Of a stretch of DNA of 64,000 bases, positions 19,128 to 28,803 are shown in pieces. The stretch is from the NCBI RefSeq assembly GCF_014133895.1, contig NC_050729.1, positions 62,001 through 126,000 of the forward strand, given 5' to 3'. The DNA is from Torulaspora globosa (Eukaryota; Ascomycota; Saccharomycetes; Saccharomycetales; Saccharomycetaceae). Below the pieces are notes generated by a model that saw only the letters and a program-made list of their open reading frames with translations, was not told the DNA's origin and searched no databases. A program made the translations under genes and the position numbers. Numbering within the stretch: position 1 is the stretch's first letter; every line of letters begins with the position of its first letter.

Positions 19128-21341
19128 CTAGTCTCTGTAGTCTTGCACTTCTGGGTTGTCCTTATACCTTGTCTGTGGCGAAGTACCCACAGAATCGGCG
19201 ATAAACTCGTAAAACCTATCAGCATATTCCTTTGAGGGCACGGCGCTGACCACTTTGAGATCATGGCTCAAACCTCTCCAGAAAGTTTCCAGTTTTTTTA
19301 AGAACGAATAATTGGTCAAGCAATCTATTATTCCCACATAGTAGACCAGGTTGGTATCGTTATTAAAGGGATCAGAGCTACGGATGCCGCCTTCAAACTC
19401 TTTGAAAAAATGAGGGATGACCGTTCCCGATGGCAAGCCGCCCGTGCTTTCTGGCAACGTTTTGAACCCACCGGTTGATGTGGTTACCGGAACCAGCGAT
19501 CCTTCTGGTAACTCAGGATCTTCTTCCTTTGCCTTGTTCAAATCGTGAATTCCGAGCAGTAAAGAGTAATCCATTATGTTCAACTTGGCCAAAAATTGCA
19601 CGTCCTTCTTCAGCTGATCTAGTAATTTTTTCTTTTTCAATGGCCCAAATTTTATTTCCTCTCTTCGTTCCAACCAGTTCAAATCCTTGAGCACTACTCG
19701 GTAATTCTCGTCGTGCTTTGCACGCTCTGGATCCACTTCGGTATACCTGCCCAGCGTAGAGCCCTTCAGATCGAAGGTTATATGCATCTCTAAATGTGGT
19801 GGGAAAAGGTTGTTCATAACCAGAAAATAGATTTTCCTATGTTTTATCTTGTTCCGGAATGATATAGGCATTTTGACCCTGTGCAACCCATAAAATTGAG
19901 ACACCAAAGTGTCTGGATTGGCCTTTATATGTGTATAGTATTCGTGCAGATGCCTTCGCAGATGAATATGTTCTGCATGATGAATAGTCTTGATAATATA
20001 TCTGTAATCTCTGGAGAAATAAAAGAACGAACCACTCTTACCGGGGGAATTGAGCTCGCTGAGGACATATTTGGAAGTTAATGAGACCAAATAATCAGCG
20101 GGATCCAAACCAAACATCGCACGAAGTTCTCTGAAGACCTCGGGACTGTAGTCTTTAAACTTGAACGCGTACTGTGACGACGGCGTGAGTTCATTCCCGT
20201 GATAATCAAATGCCAGTTTCTTTGTACATTTGAAGTCTTTCGGCGTCAAAGGCTTCATGATACCGGAACAACGTGAAACTGCGACTCGAATGCCAGTAAG
20301 CATGTTATATGCTATGATGAAGTTGACGTGGCCCTCACTGACCTTATTGCCGATTAAGACGCGGTCATCGTCTAGATGTGTGAGTTTCTTCCTCCTTATC
20401 TCCCTCTTATGCAATATCGACTTTCTCGTCTTTCTAGTATCCGCTGTAGCAGCCTCCGATTTTATGAGCGCACTAGGCTGCATATCCGGTGGCATGGAGG
20501 AGAACGATCCGGGGTGAATTTTGCCGCTATAAGCGACTCTTTCTTTTGGCATCTTTATCGGCAGTGACCCCATCGAATTGTTCTGCATACTCCTCGATAA
20601 AGGATCCACAGCATCCTCATCTTCCATGGGTAATATCTGTGAATGTTTCGACGCGTGAAACGGAATATTCTTTCGTATACTCTCCTGAGTGCGAGTCCTC
20701 CTTGCCGGCATCCTCGACACTTTATTGTTTAAAAGGATATGGTCGTCGTTGAGGTCCTGAATGTACGAATCCGTGTGCACCAAGCTATCGTTTCCCAGAA
20801 CGCCCTCGTCTCTAAGCGAAGGCTCCTTCCCGCTATCCTGACCTGTCACAGCTTTATCTGTTTCGTCACCTGTCGCTTCATTGATCTCGTGCTGCTCGGC
20901 GATATTGGGAGTGCTTTCTTCGGCGACTCTATCCGTTGCCTCTTCGTCTCGTACTTTCTTCACACCGCCATCCTGTATCTTTTGCTTCGGACTGAAATAA
21001 TCCACAGATTTGTCGCCTGCCGACACAATCTGCAACGTCTGCATTTCATTTTCCATCACCCTCACGGTCTCATCTCTGTCTTCGCTGCCAATCTGCCTCT
21101 TCTGCAGCGCGGCAGTCTCGTCGTCAATCGACGTCGGCGTAGACGAAGAACATTCCCCGACAGAAGGCCGCGGACTTCCGCCATTCGACTCGGAATTCAA
21201 AGACGAATGATAGCTCGGATGGTGGCGGTGGCGACCTTTCGAGTCCTTTGGCCTCCGAGCCTTCTGCTGAAGCGATTCTGTGTTCACCACCTCGACCTTC
21301 AACTGGGCAGACGATTCAAAACTTATTAATGTTGTCGACAT
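19128..21341 (-). CDS. MSS4: MSS4 phosphatidylinositol-4-phosphate 5-kinase
   Basis: 737 residues (about 779 in S. cerevisiae), ATG at 21339-21341. It makes PI(4,5)P2 at the plasma membrane and so controls actin organisation and cell integrity. The N-terminal 330 residues are low-complexity, Ser/Asp/Glu-rich and poorly conserved. The PIPK kinase domain covers about 335-725, with [17 protein letters not shown] (nucleotide loop and lysine), [11 protein letters not shown] and the catalytic [12 protein letters not shown] near 590. [19 protein letters not shown], followed by the activation-loop region rich in Lys/Arg, specifies PI4P substrate in the family. It is the only PI4P 5-kinase of yeasts and presumably essential. 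Confidence 0.96.
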   Translation of the reverse strand: MSTTLISFESSAQLKVEVVNTESLQQKARRPKDSKGRHRHHPSYHSSLNSESNGGSPRPSVGECSSSTPTSIDDETAALQKRQIGSEDRDETVRVMENEMQTLQIVSAGDKSVDYFSPKQKIQDGGVKKVRDEEATDRVAEESTPNIAEQHEINEATGDETDKAVTGQDSGKEPSLRDEGVLGNDSLVHTDSYIQDLNDDHILLNNKVSRMPARRTRTQESIRKNIPFHASKHSQILPMEDEDAVDPLSRSMQNNSMGSLPIKMPKERVAYSGKIHPGSFSSMPPDMQPSALIKSEAATADTRKTRKSILHKREIRRKKLTHLDDDRVLIGNKVSEGHVNFIIAYNMLTGIRVAVSRCSGIMKPLTPKDFKCTKKLAFDYHGNELTPSSQYAFKFKDYSPEVFRELRAMFGLDPADYLVSLTSKYVLSELNSPGKSGSFFYFSRDYRYIIKTIHHAEHIHLRRHLHEYYTHIKANPDTLVSQFYGLHRVKMPISFRNKIKHRKIYFLVMNNLFPPHLEMHITFDLKGSTLGRYTEVDPERAKHDENYRVVLKDLNWLERREEIKFGPLKKKKLLDQLKKDVQFLAKLNIMDYSLLLGIHDLNKAKEEDPELPEGSLVPVTTSTGGFKTLPESTGGLPSGTVIPHFFKEFEGGIRSSDPFNNDTNLVYYVGIIDCLTNYSFLKKLETFWRGLSHDLKVVSAVPSKEYADRFYEFIADSVGTSPQTRYKDNPEVQDYRD

Positions 21342-21783
21342 AGAAAAAACCAGTAAAAGACAGTTTCACACTCCAGACTGCTGATAAATTCCACTCAAAA
21401 ACACCTTTCGCACCCAACCAACACTCAATTGCAACACAATAAGCTGCAGAAAATCAGCGTCCACCGCTTTCCTCGAGATTTCCGCAACACAACCACTTGC
21501 GACGGCTTGACCCAGCAACCAGACGACTCCCAGACGATTACTTACCTTCCTGTTGTCAAAGTTTTCTTCATCAACAGTATATAGCAGAGGTCCCTGTCTG
21601 TTTACTGGGCTATGTTTTGTGCAGTGCGCAAACGTGATGCACCGAAAAATCCCAAGATTAACGCCGACTAGGCTTAAATCTACAAGAGAGGGCCAGATGA
21701 TGGCCGGAAAGCGCCAGAAAGCTCAATTGGTAGGTGTCTATACATGTAGATGGGGCTCTGTTCGAACGAACCCAGCTCCTGGA
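21342..21783. other. 442 bp intergenic region: MSS4 promoter and BNA5 3' flank
   Basis: No gene is seen. A TATATA-type element occurs near 21577-21583. Nothing else is recognisable. Confidence 0.5.
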
Positions 21784-23121
21784 CTATAGGTGGTCAATGG
21801 CCTCGTTGAGCAATTGCACCGCGGCGTAGACGTCCTGGAAGGTGTTGTAGAGCGGAGCCGGCGCGAGGCGCATCGCGTTGGGCCTTCTCTCGTCGGCGAT
21901 CAGCCCTCTGGCGTTGGCATAGCTGGAGACCCGGCTCATGACGTTGTCCGGGAAGAACAGGATAGAGACCTGGGCGCCGTGGTCGCAGTCGCGGGCCACG
22001 GGAGTGACAATGGTGAAGCCGGTGGCAGAGGAGACCGAGTCGCGGTAGTGGGGAGATGCCTTGAGCAGCCGCACGAGGTAGTTGGTAAGCTGGAGCGATC
22101 TCTCGCGGATCTTGACCATCCCTCCGAACTCGGCAAAGATTTGAAGCGAGCTCTTGAGCGCGACGACGTCGATGACGCTCGGGTTGGACTGTCTGAATCC
22201 CAGCGCTCCTGGAATGGGGTCGAACTCCTCGAGCATCTTGAACCGCTGCTCGGCGTTGTTGCCCCACCAGCCTGCGAGACGGGGCAGCGGATCACCGCTG
22301 CCGCTGGCATGCTTGGAGTGCACGAAGAGACCGCCGATGGCGCCGGGCCCCGCGTTCAGATACTTGTAGGAGCACCAGCAGGCAAAGTCCACGCCCCACT
22401 CGTGCAGTTTCAGTTCGACGTTTCCGACCGCATGAGCGAGATCCCAGCCCACCACGATGTCCGGGAACCGGTGTGCAAACCTCGTGATCCGCTCGATCTC
22501 GAACAGCTGGCCGGTGTAGTACTGGATCCCCGACAGACACACCACCGCCAGCGAGTCACTGTTCGCCTCAATCGCCTGCAAGATGTCCTCGGTCCGCAGA
22601 TGGAACTCGCCGGCACGCGGCTCGAGCAGCACCAGGTTCTGCTCGGGATCCACGCCGTGGATCCTGCACTGGTTGTACAGCGCGTAGTAGTCCGACGGGA
22701 AGGCGCTCTTCTCGACCATAATCTTGGTCCGCGACCCTCGCGGCCGGTAGAACGTGACCAGCAGACTGTTCAAGTTCGCAGTCAGACTATTCATAACAGC
22801 CACTTCGTCCTCCTGCGCTCCCACGACCGGCGCCAGCAGCGGCACCACGGGAAGATCGATGTCCACCCAGGGCACGCAGCCCTCGTCGACTCCCGGGTGT
22901 CTGAAGTGTCCCTCGACGCCCCGCGCCCCCCAGGCGTCCAACTCTCTCTCAATTGCGCTCCTCGTCCTCCTGGGCATCAATCCCAGCGAGTTTCCACACA
23001 GATAGTAGACCTCCCTGTCCGGGTCGCCGCCTGCGAGGCCCATCGACCGCCACGTAGGCACCTGAAACTGCCCCCGCACGCTTTCGGGGTGCTCTCTATC
23101 CAACTCCACTGCTTCCTCCAT
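21784..23121 (-). CDS. BNA5: BNA5 kynureninase
   Basis: 445 residues (453 in S. cerevisiae). The start is the ATG at 23119-23121, giving MEEAVELDREHPES, which aligns with the family start; upstream in-frame ATGs at 23169 and 23175 would add 16-18 unmatched residues. It is a PLP enzyme cleaving 3-hydroxykynurenine to 3-hydroxyanthranilate in de novo NAD synthesis. Aminotransferase class V fold: YLCGNSLGLMP near the N-terminus, GWDLAHAVGN with the PLP-contacting Asp, and CSYKYLNAGPG with the Schiff-base Lys253. GC is about 60-68% in hand-counted lines, far above MSS4 (about 48%), with no sign of foreign origin in the protein. It shares a 211 bp divergent promoter with UME6. Confidence 0.96.
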   Translation of the reverse strand: MEEAVELDREHPESVRGQFQVPTWRSMGLAGGDPDREVYYLCGNSLGLMPRRTRSAIERELDAWGARGVEGHFRHPGVDEGCVPWVDIDLPVVPLLAPVVGAQEDEVAVMNSLTANLNSLLVTFYRPRGSRTKIMVEKSAFPSDYYALYNQCRIHGVDPEQNLVLLEPRAGEFHLRTEDILQAIEANSDSLAVVCLSGIQYYTGQLFEIERITRFAHRFPDIVVGWDLAHAVGNVELKLHEWGVDFACWCSYKYLNAGPGAIGGLFVHSKHASGSGDPLPRLAGWWGNNAEQRFKMLEEFDPIPGALGFRQSNPSVIDVVALKSSLQIFAEFGGMVKIRERSLQLTNYLVRLLKASPHYRDSVSSATGFTIVTPVARDCDHGAQVSILFFPDNVMSRVSSYANARGLIADERRPNAMRLAPAPLYNTFQDVYAAVQLLNEAIDHL

Positions 23122-23246
23122 GCCTGACGACCGCCAACAGCGCTCAATGGCTGCTCCCACCGCTCCCATGGCCATTAATATGCCCCCAGTCCACACCTCG
23201 TTCGTGTTGCGCCGGCGGTGTAACCCGGCCCGCACCCTTGTGGCGG

Positions 23247-23255
23247 CCGGGTAAC
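23247..23255. promoter_or_regulatory. Reb1 site in the BNA5/UME6 divergent promoter
   Basis: CCGGGTAAC matches the Reb1 consensus, 126 bp from the BNA5 ATG and 78 bp from the UME6 ATG, so it could open the promoter for both. An overlapping GGCGGC hexamer (23242-23247) is the bare core of a Ume6 site but lacks the flanks. Confidence 0.5.
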
Positions 23256-23332
23256 GCAAAACCAGCCTGGGAGGAGAACGACGGAAAAGGAACCAACGGC
23301 CAAACAGAGGTAAGCAAGGCGTTAGAACAGGC

Positions 23333-25255
23333 ATGCCAGCGCAGCAACCGCATCGGAGAATGGTGCAGAGCACTACTGAGCCCCAGGACACAGTGGCCGC
23401 TATCGAGATTAGAGAGAGTGTCTCCCGGGAGAGTGGAGCGGCTCCCGCTCCGCGCGAGCCAGCCTCCAGCTTCGACACGCAACCGCCCAGCAATCCAACG
23501 TTTGAAACAGCGAAAATACAGTCCACAAAGAGCTCGTACGACGACAACCCGCTGCTATCGATCACACAGCCGACCTCCGCGCCCAACAACACCCCGGTTC
23601 AGAGCCCCCCAGAGTCGCCTGGTGGGGGGCGGGACGCCCCCCACCAGAGAGACGAGAGTCCCAAGAGCGAGTCCGGGAGTGAAGAGGCTGCTGAGGACGC
23701 CAGCTGCCGTCGACCATCGCTCTTGCCACCGCCGCATTTGCTGTTGGGCGGTGGGTCGCGCGATCACGTGGGCGAGAGGTATACAAGAGGAAGCAGGCAG
23801 GAGGATGAGAACTCGCCGATATCGATCATCAATCGGCGGCAGATCTTCAGTACGTCGGACTCGCGGTCGACGGGGTCTTCTCAGCAGGTGGCGGGACCGC
23901 CTGGAGCGAGGAAGAGCGCAAACAGCGACGAGAAAACAAGCGAGGATGGGAAGAAGAGCGAGAGTGGTGGGAACGAGAGCAGTGGCGATGAGCTCGGAGT
24001 GGCACCGCAGAGTTTTTACTTTGACAAGGACAGGTCCGTGACGGATCCGCATGTGAAGCACGACCAGGCGGACGAAAAGATTAACATATCGTCGTGGCTA
24101 AAGTCCAGGCATGGCGCAGAGGTGTATTCGCTGTCGGATAGTGCCGGGAATGGTAAGAGCAGCGAGAGCAGTCGGCACGGGACCAAGGAGAGCGAACAGT
24201 TTTCGATGCACGATGGGCTGATCTCGCCCCAGGCGCCGAGATCCGCGCTGTCGATGGGCAGCTCGTGCGGCCGTGTGATGAGCAGGGGCAGCGTTCCGGA
24301 GGAGTTGTCGACCAAGGACGGTGGAGAGGAGGATGACGAGAACTACGTGCCGCCACCGCCGCCCAAGTTTATCAACTCCAAGCTTGACGGTGTCAGGTCA
24401 CGGTTGCTGCTGAACCCTAGGGTGACGCCTCCGAATATAGACGCGGATATGGGCACTGCGACGGCTGCTGCGGTGCTCTCGAACATGAGGTCGTCGCCGT
24501 TCCACTTTCCGGAGAGGTCTCAGCAGTACAGCAGCCGACCCGGGTCCTCGTCCTTCTCCAAGAGTTATCCCAGGCCGATAATTCGCATCCACCATAGAGA
24601 ATATCCGATGGGGGAGAACGACGAAAATGCAGTGCTAGATGGCGATGAGGACAATGAGGATGGCGACGCTGGCGGATCTCAGAAACAGGAGGATTTCAGC
24701 GGAGTGGTGAAAACCACAGGTGAGAGGCTGCGAAAGAACAGCATGTTGAGTGACCAAGCAGAGAGAGAGGTTACTTGGAACAAGAGTGGAAAACGAATCA
24801 ATCGAAGATTGACGGCGACTAGTCCAAGAAGTAAGAGACCGAAGAAATCTAGATCGAGGACCAAAGCATCTCATACAGACGACGATGGCTCCAGGATAAG
24901 TGATGATGGCGATGAGAGCTACACATTGAACGACTACCATGATGAGGATGAAGAGGAGGATGACGATAGTGCGGCCAAGTCAGTGTCCAAGGCCTCTAGA
25001 CAAAAAGCCGGTTTGGGATCGCGGTCGCGTACTGGTTGCTGGATCTGCCGTTTAAGGAAGAAAAAGTGCACAGAGGAAAAGCCAAGTTGTTTCAATTGTG
25101 AAAGGCTCAATTTGGAATGCCACTACGACGCTATCAAGCCTGATTTTGTTTCCGATCCCAAGAAGAAGATGCTGAAGTTGCTTGAAATAAAGACAAAAAC
25201 AAAAGAGGCAAAGAGGAATGCAATGAGAAAAAAACCTTCTAAAGCTAACTCTTAG
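23333..25255 (+). CDS. UME6: UME6 Zn2Cys6 regulator of early meiotic genes
   Basis: 640 residues (836 in S. cerevisiae), ATG at 23333; a second ATG at 23360 is possible. Ume6 binds URS1 and recruits Sin3-Rpd3 and Isw2 to repress meiotic and metabolic genes; with Ime1 it becomes an activator. The zinc cluster is C-terminal, as in Ume6: GCWICRLRKKKCTEEKPSCF region with C569, C572, C579, C586, C589 and C596. It is followed by the Ume6-specific tail KPDFVSDPKKKMLKLLEIK. The rest is Ser/Asp/Glu-rich and weakly conserved; I cannot place the Sin3-binding helix with confidence. GC falls from about 75% near the start to about 37% at the end. In S. cerevisiae it is YDR207C, adjacent to EBS1 as here. 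Confidence 0.95.
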   Translation: MPAQQPHRRMVQSTTEPQDTVAAIEIRESVSRESGAAPAPREPASSFDTQPPSNPTFETAKIQSTKSSYDDNPLLSITQPTSAPNNTPVQSPPESPGGGRDAPHQRDESPKSESGSEEAAEDASCRRPSLLPPPHLLLGGGSRDHVGERYTRGSRQEDENSPISIINRRQIFSTSDSRSTGSSQQVAGPPGARKSANSDEKTSEDGKKSESGGNESSGDELGVAPQSFYFDKDRSVTDPHVKHDQADEKINISSWLKSRHGAEVYSLSDSAGNGKSSESSRHGTKESEQFSMHDGLISPQAPRSALSMGSSCGRVMSRGSVPEELSTKDGGEEDDENYVPPPPPKFINSKLDGVRSRLLLNPRVTPPNIDADMGTATAAAVLSNMRSSPFHFPERSQQYSSRPGSSSFSKSYPRPIIRIHHREYPMGENDENAVLDGDEDNEDGDAGGSQKQEDFSGVVKTTGERLRKNSMLSDQAEREVTWNKSGKRINRRLTATSPRSKRPKKSRSRTKASHTDDDGSRISDDGDESYTLNDYHDEDEEEDDDSAAKSVSKASRQKAGLGSRSRTGCWICRLRKKKCTEEKPSCFNCERLNLECHYDAIKPDFVSDPKKKMLKLLEIKTKTKEAKRNAMRKKPSKANS

Positions 25256-25357
25256 AAGCGGCTCTTGCACCATAGACAATACTATATATGGACTGTTTTG
25301 TAATATACCCAATCGGTCGGAACAACAGACCTTTGATTATTTCATCTGCTCAGCTAT

Positions 25358-27952
25358 TCAACGATGCGCAAACTCTGCAGGTAGGGATGCAGGTGACTGT
25401 CGTCCCATCTGCAAAGGGAGGATCGTATTCGGATGTAAATTATTTCCTTGACCATATAGCTGATGCTGCGACTGTTGTGCACCATATGGATATGGGCCTT
25501 GCTGATAGAATGGCTGGGCCATCCAAGTGTTTGGTTGATACATCTGCATTGGCTGTCCAGGTCTGGGGTACACCACTCCGGGCTGCGCTGGTACCATAGC
25601 CGGCTGTGCAGGAGGTGGATAAAGTATCGAAGGGGCAGCAAGTGGCTGTGCTGGACCTGCTGTCTGTGCTGACATAACAGGCATTCTGTAGGGAATTGCT
25701 CCCATCGCTTGAAATCCTGCAAGCGGCATGCCCACGTGTGGTATTGTCGATGAGAGCGATTCCAGGTTCCGGTGCTTTAACTGCTGTTTCTCTAGATACT
25801 CAGCTGAAATCGGCTCTTGGATATCCGTGCTCTGCTCACCGGCAAAATCCATCAAATCTTTCTCATCAGAGCGAGATGAGTACGAAGATAACGTGGTTGA
25901 CGAGCTGCTGGGTTGGACAGAGCCGTCAGATGAAATTGTGGCGGCTTGGCGTACTGATGCGCTTTCTGTCATGCCTGAACTAGGCTTGGTATTAAATGTT
26001 GAAGGCGCCATCGGAGCTGATGAACCACTATAACCCCAATCCGGTGTCTTCGTGCCCTGCCGGGTGCCCCTGAACTGTTCCTCTAATTCCGCAATTGAAA
26101 GTGTTTCGTTTTTACCAGATTTTTTGGTATTCAATGTGCGCTTATCATTCTGTATTTTGGAGGGAGTATTTTCTGACCTTTTGGTTGGCCGTTTTACGGC
26201 CTGCTGTCCAAATTCGTAGAGCGTCTTTTCTGCGTTCCACACCATACCACAACTGTTCTTCGCAAAGAACTTTCTTCCGGAACCTACAATGGCTTTCAAT
26301 CTCAGCCGCCCCTCATCGGTCGCTTGTAGCCTTTCAGTTTCCGGCACGTATCCCATCAGTCTAGAAGTAGAATCACTGGAAGCAAAGATATGCTCATCAT
26401 TAAAATCAGATAATGCATATCTCACAGAAAAGAATTCCTTCAACATAACGTCTTCTTCAAAAAAATATGGCCTGGTTGGTTTGCTATTTGCAAGCGAACT
26501 TTTGTCTAATTTGTCACTTTTCAAAATGTCGTTCAACAAAAGAGCTAGTGCTTTACAGAAGTTTTCGTCACGGTGGGAGTATTGTAAAGCTGCCCGATTG
26601 CACTTCAACCAATTTTCAACTACTCTTACCATTGCCAAGTAGTGGAAATCGTCAAAATTTTTCTCCCATGCTTCTCTGATGATGTGCAATAGATGAGAGA
26701 TAAATTTGAAGGAAAAGGATAAGTAATTTGACTGGACCTGTGTTAAATCTTTTAGATTCACGGCTTGCGAATCAAGCCTTTTTTCACCAATTTTCGGCCT
26801 CTTCACCAGTAGATCAAAACCTCCGATAGCGATAATCAAATTTTCAAAGATGAGCCCTGTATTCTTGATGTAGCAAGTTGAAATCTTCTCGTATAACACT
26901 CTCTCCAATGAAACCAAGTTTGAGACTCCTGGCAAACTATCTATTTTCCACGACTGTGGAGCAAAATGATTCCCAAATAAAACCAAAAAATAGGACTCGA
27001 TTATCATTCTATTGATGAAACCGGTTGGGTCCATTTTTAGGTGATGATTGTGTTTCAGATTCTGATCGAAGTTATGACGCAGGCGACTTTTTCTATCGCA
27101 TATTATCCGGGCAAAATTGCTTTCCGCAGCTGGACTCGGAATTCTAGCGAGAGCACTTCGAGTAAACTGATACACAGCTGAGCCGAAGTTATTAGTCTGG
27201 ACGTATATCAGCCCTTTCTGTAAATGGGCCTCCCCCATGGAAGGTAGAAACAAACAAGCCATATCAAGATATCTGATAGACTTCTCGAAATCCTGAAGCT
27301 GATATCTATTGTTGATTTTCTGTCCGACAGCTTTATAACGATGAGTGGTCCCCAAATACAGCAGGCAGTTATGCAATGTCATTACAACTAAAACAGCGAA
27401 TTTTCCATTGGAACCCAGGCGGCTCTGTTCAGAAGATTCAGGAATTTTCATGTTCAACTCTTCGCGGAGCTTCAAAGGCATTAACGCGGAGCAGTCATAT
27501 TTTGCAACAACTTGCTCCATAATGCTGTAGTAAAACTTGTGCACAGATTTGAAGAATTTAGTAAGTTTTGCATTCATCTTCCGAAACTCCACATATCTCG
27601 GCTTTTCTCCAGGTTCCTTCGGCGATATCGTTTTTCTCCAAGCTTGGAACCACTTAAAAACGGGATGACAAATCTTTTCCCAATACAACCTAAGAATTAG
27701 CGGCACAGTCCTGTCGTCTATGTCGATCTGCAAAGAGCCATTATTTCTTGCACTTTCGCATATCTCTTGCTGCACGTCCAGAGATTCTTTTACCATTCTG
27801 GTCAACCTGGACTCGACAAATGACAGAAATCCATTCAGCAAGGCATCATCTTGCACAATTTGATTGTCCTTAAACGTGGCTTCAAGCTGCGTCTGAAAAT
27901 TATTCAACGTCTCCCATACATTCTTCTCAGCGCTCGAAAGAGACTCGCTCAT
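25358..27952 (-). CDS. EBS1: EST1/EBS1 family protein (unduplicated ancestor of EST1 and EBS1)
   Basis: 864 residues, ATG at 27950-27952. S. cerevisiae EST1 (about 700, telomerase recruitment) and EBS1 (about 884, Smg7-like, nonsense-mediated decay) are WGD duplicates. This single gene lies where both map (between UME6, BNA5 and TOP3). Residues 60-330 form the EST1 helical/TPR 14-3-3-like region, with LYWEKICHPVFKWFQAWR and the repeats HNCLLYLGTTHRYKA and AEAHLQKGLIYVQ-like segments. Residues 330-560 are the conserved EST1 extension. The C-terminal 250 residues are Ser/Gln/Pro-rich with many PAQPGV-like motifs. Length and tail favour the EBS1 form; whether it also serves telomerase cannot be read from sequence. 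Confidence 0.9.
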   Translation of the reverse strand: MSESLSSAEKNVWETLNNFQTQLEATFKDNQIVQDDALLNGFLSFVESRLTRMVKESLDVQQEICESARNNGSLQIDIDDRTVPLILRLYWEKICHPVFKWFQAWRKTISPKEPGEKPRYVEFRKMNAKLTKFFKSVHKFYYSIMEQVVAKYDCSALMPLKLREELNMKIPESSEQSRLGSNGKFAVLVVMTLHNCLLYLGTTHRYKAVGQKINNRYQLQDFEKSIRYLDMACLFLPSMGEAHLQKGLIYVQTNNFGSAVYQFTRSALARIPSPAAESNFARIICDRKSRLRHNFDQNLKHNHHLKMDPTGFINRMIIESYFLVLFGNHFAPQSWKIDSLPGVSNLVSLERVLYEKISTCYIKNTGLIFENLIIAIGGFDLLVKRPKIGEKRLDSQAVNLKDLTQVQSNYLSFSFKFISHLLHIIREAWEKNFDDFHYLAMVRVVENWLKCNRAALQYSHRDENFCKALALLLNDILKSDKLDKSSLANSKPTRPYFFEEDVMLKEFFSVRYALSDFNDEHIFASSDSTSRLMGYVPETERLQATDEGRLRLKAIVGSGRKFFAKNSCGMVWNAEKTLYEFGQQAVKRPTKRSENTPSKIQNDKRTLNTKKSGKNETLSIAELEEQFRGTRQGTKTPDWGYSGSSAPMAPSTFNTKPSSGMTESASVRQAATISSDGSVQPSSSSTTLSSYSSRSDEKDLMDFAGEQSTDIQEPISAEYLEKQQLKHRNLESLSSTIPHVGMPLAGFQAMGAIPYRMPVMSAQTAGPAQPLAAPSILYPPPAQPAMVPAQPGVVYPRPGQPMQMYQPNTWMAQPFYQQGPYPYGAQQSQHQLYGQGNNLHPNTILPLQMGRQSPASLPAEFAHR

Positions 27953-28266
27953 CTATACCTCTGCGCTATTTTTAATAATCTATTCCTCTTTACGCTTAGC
28001 TCTTAAAACCGTCTTGACCATAAAAATGTCTTCCTTGCAACATAAAAAATTCAAGCATACACTGTGCAATCAAAATTCGCTTATCCACAGGATTTCCTTA
28101 CAGTCATTCACGGAGCTTGGAATTAGATCTTTTGCCCGATAGATACTGGCAAAGCTCAGCTGTTGTTTCTTCAAATATGAGCACCATTCTCTTGCTGGTG
28201 GATGCGATGTGAAAAAAAAAACTCGTTAAAAACGACCCAAAATTCGAACTGGTGCCAGCTTCAATT

Positions 28267-28276
28267 TAGCCGCCGA
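28267..28276 (+). promoter_or_regulatory. URS1 (Ume6-binding) site between EBS1 and TOP3
   Basis: TAGCCGCCGA is identical to the URS1 consensus. It lies about 315 bp from the EBS1 ATG and 528 bp from the TOP3 ATG. Ume6 is encoded about 3 kb away. It suggests meiotic control of one or both genes (inference). Confidence 0.6.
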
Positions 28277-28434
28277 AGTGTTTTATTCGCAAGCAGAAAC
28301 CACAAGCGTATATCGACTATCCTGCAGCTCGCCCAGCCCAAGTAATCAATGGGATTACATGAACAGCCCACTCTAGTGTCTCCTGTGCTGCCGGAAGAGC
28401 GAGTATATGCCTGTCACAGGCTCCCTGTCGGCTG

Positions 28435-28443
28435 GGTGGCAAA
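28435..28443 (+). promoter_or_regulatory. Rpn4-type PACE element upstream of TOP3
   Basis: GGTGGCAAA is a perfect proteasome-associated control element, about 360 bp before TOP3. In S. cerevisiae Rpn4 also controls some DNA-repair genes. A 9-mer is expected about once by chance in two such windows, so support is weak. Confidence 0.3.
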
Positions 28444-28803
28444 CGAAGAACACCAAAGCGGTAAAGAGCTCTTATGACACGTTCGAATCCGTCGATGACT
28501 CGAGAACAGCCTGCAGAGGCAGCGATACTCGAGGAAGCAGCTTTTTGCGCGAGCAAAATAGGGGAAGCGACATTAGGAATCACTGCCAACCGCAAGCTTG
28601 TATCCTAACCAGCACCAGCCGCTAGTTCTAGTACATTATAGTCCGGTTCCAGATCTGCTTTCTGTTCCGTGTTGTTTACGCCTTACAGGATGGCGTCGCG
28701 GCGCGCTGATGGCAGCAACACCAAACTTCATAAGAAGTTACCAAACTAGGCCGCACAGTAAAGAAGGCAATGAGCCCGTCGAGGCTGACCGGAAGCTCGA
28801 GCC

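Larger units (their letters stand above)
27953..28803. other. 851 bp divergent intergenic region, EBS1 / TOP3
   Basis: No gene or RNA is recognised. It holds a perfect URS1 site (28267-28276), a perfect Rpn4-type GGTGGCAAA (28435-28443), and two short upstream reading frames ahead of TOP3 (28690-28749 and 28709-28807). Confidence 0.65.

Noticed and set aside
20739..21329. 196-codon plus-strand frame opposite the 5' part of MSS4
   Set aside because: No start context or homology; lies inside MSS4 coding sequence.
21790..23127. 445-codon plus-strand open frame exactly opposite BNA5
   Set aside because: It mirrors the kynureninase coding frame; in GC-rich DNA the antisense frame lacks stops. 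Its product has no family resemblance.
23122..23592. Upstream extension of the BNA5 frame to a 602-codon ORF
   Set aside because: Family alignment starts at the ATG at 23121; the extension crosses the divergent promoter and the start of UME6.
28230..28255. TTCGAA-containing sequence suggesting a tRNA T arm between EBS1 and TOP3
   Set aside because: The flanking bases do not pair as a T stem and no A box is present.
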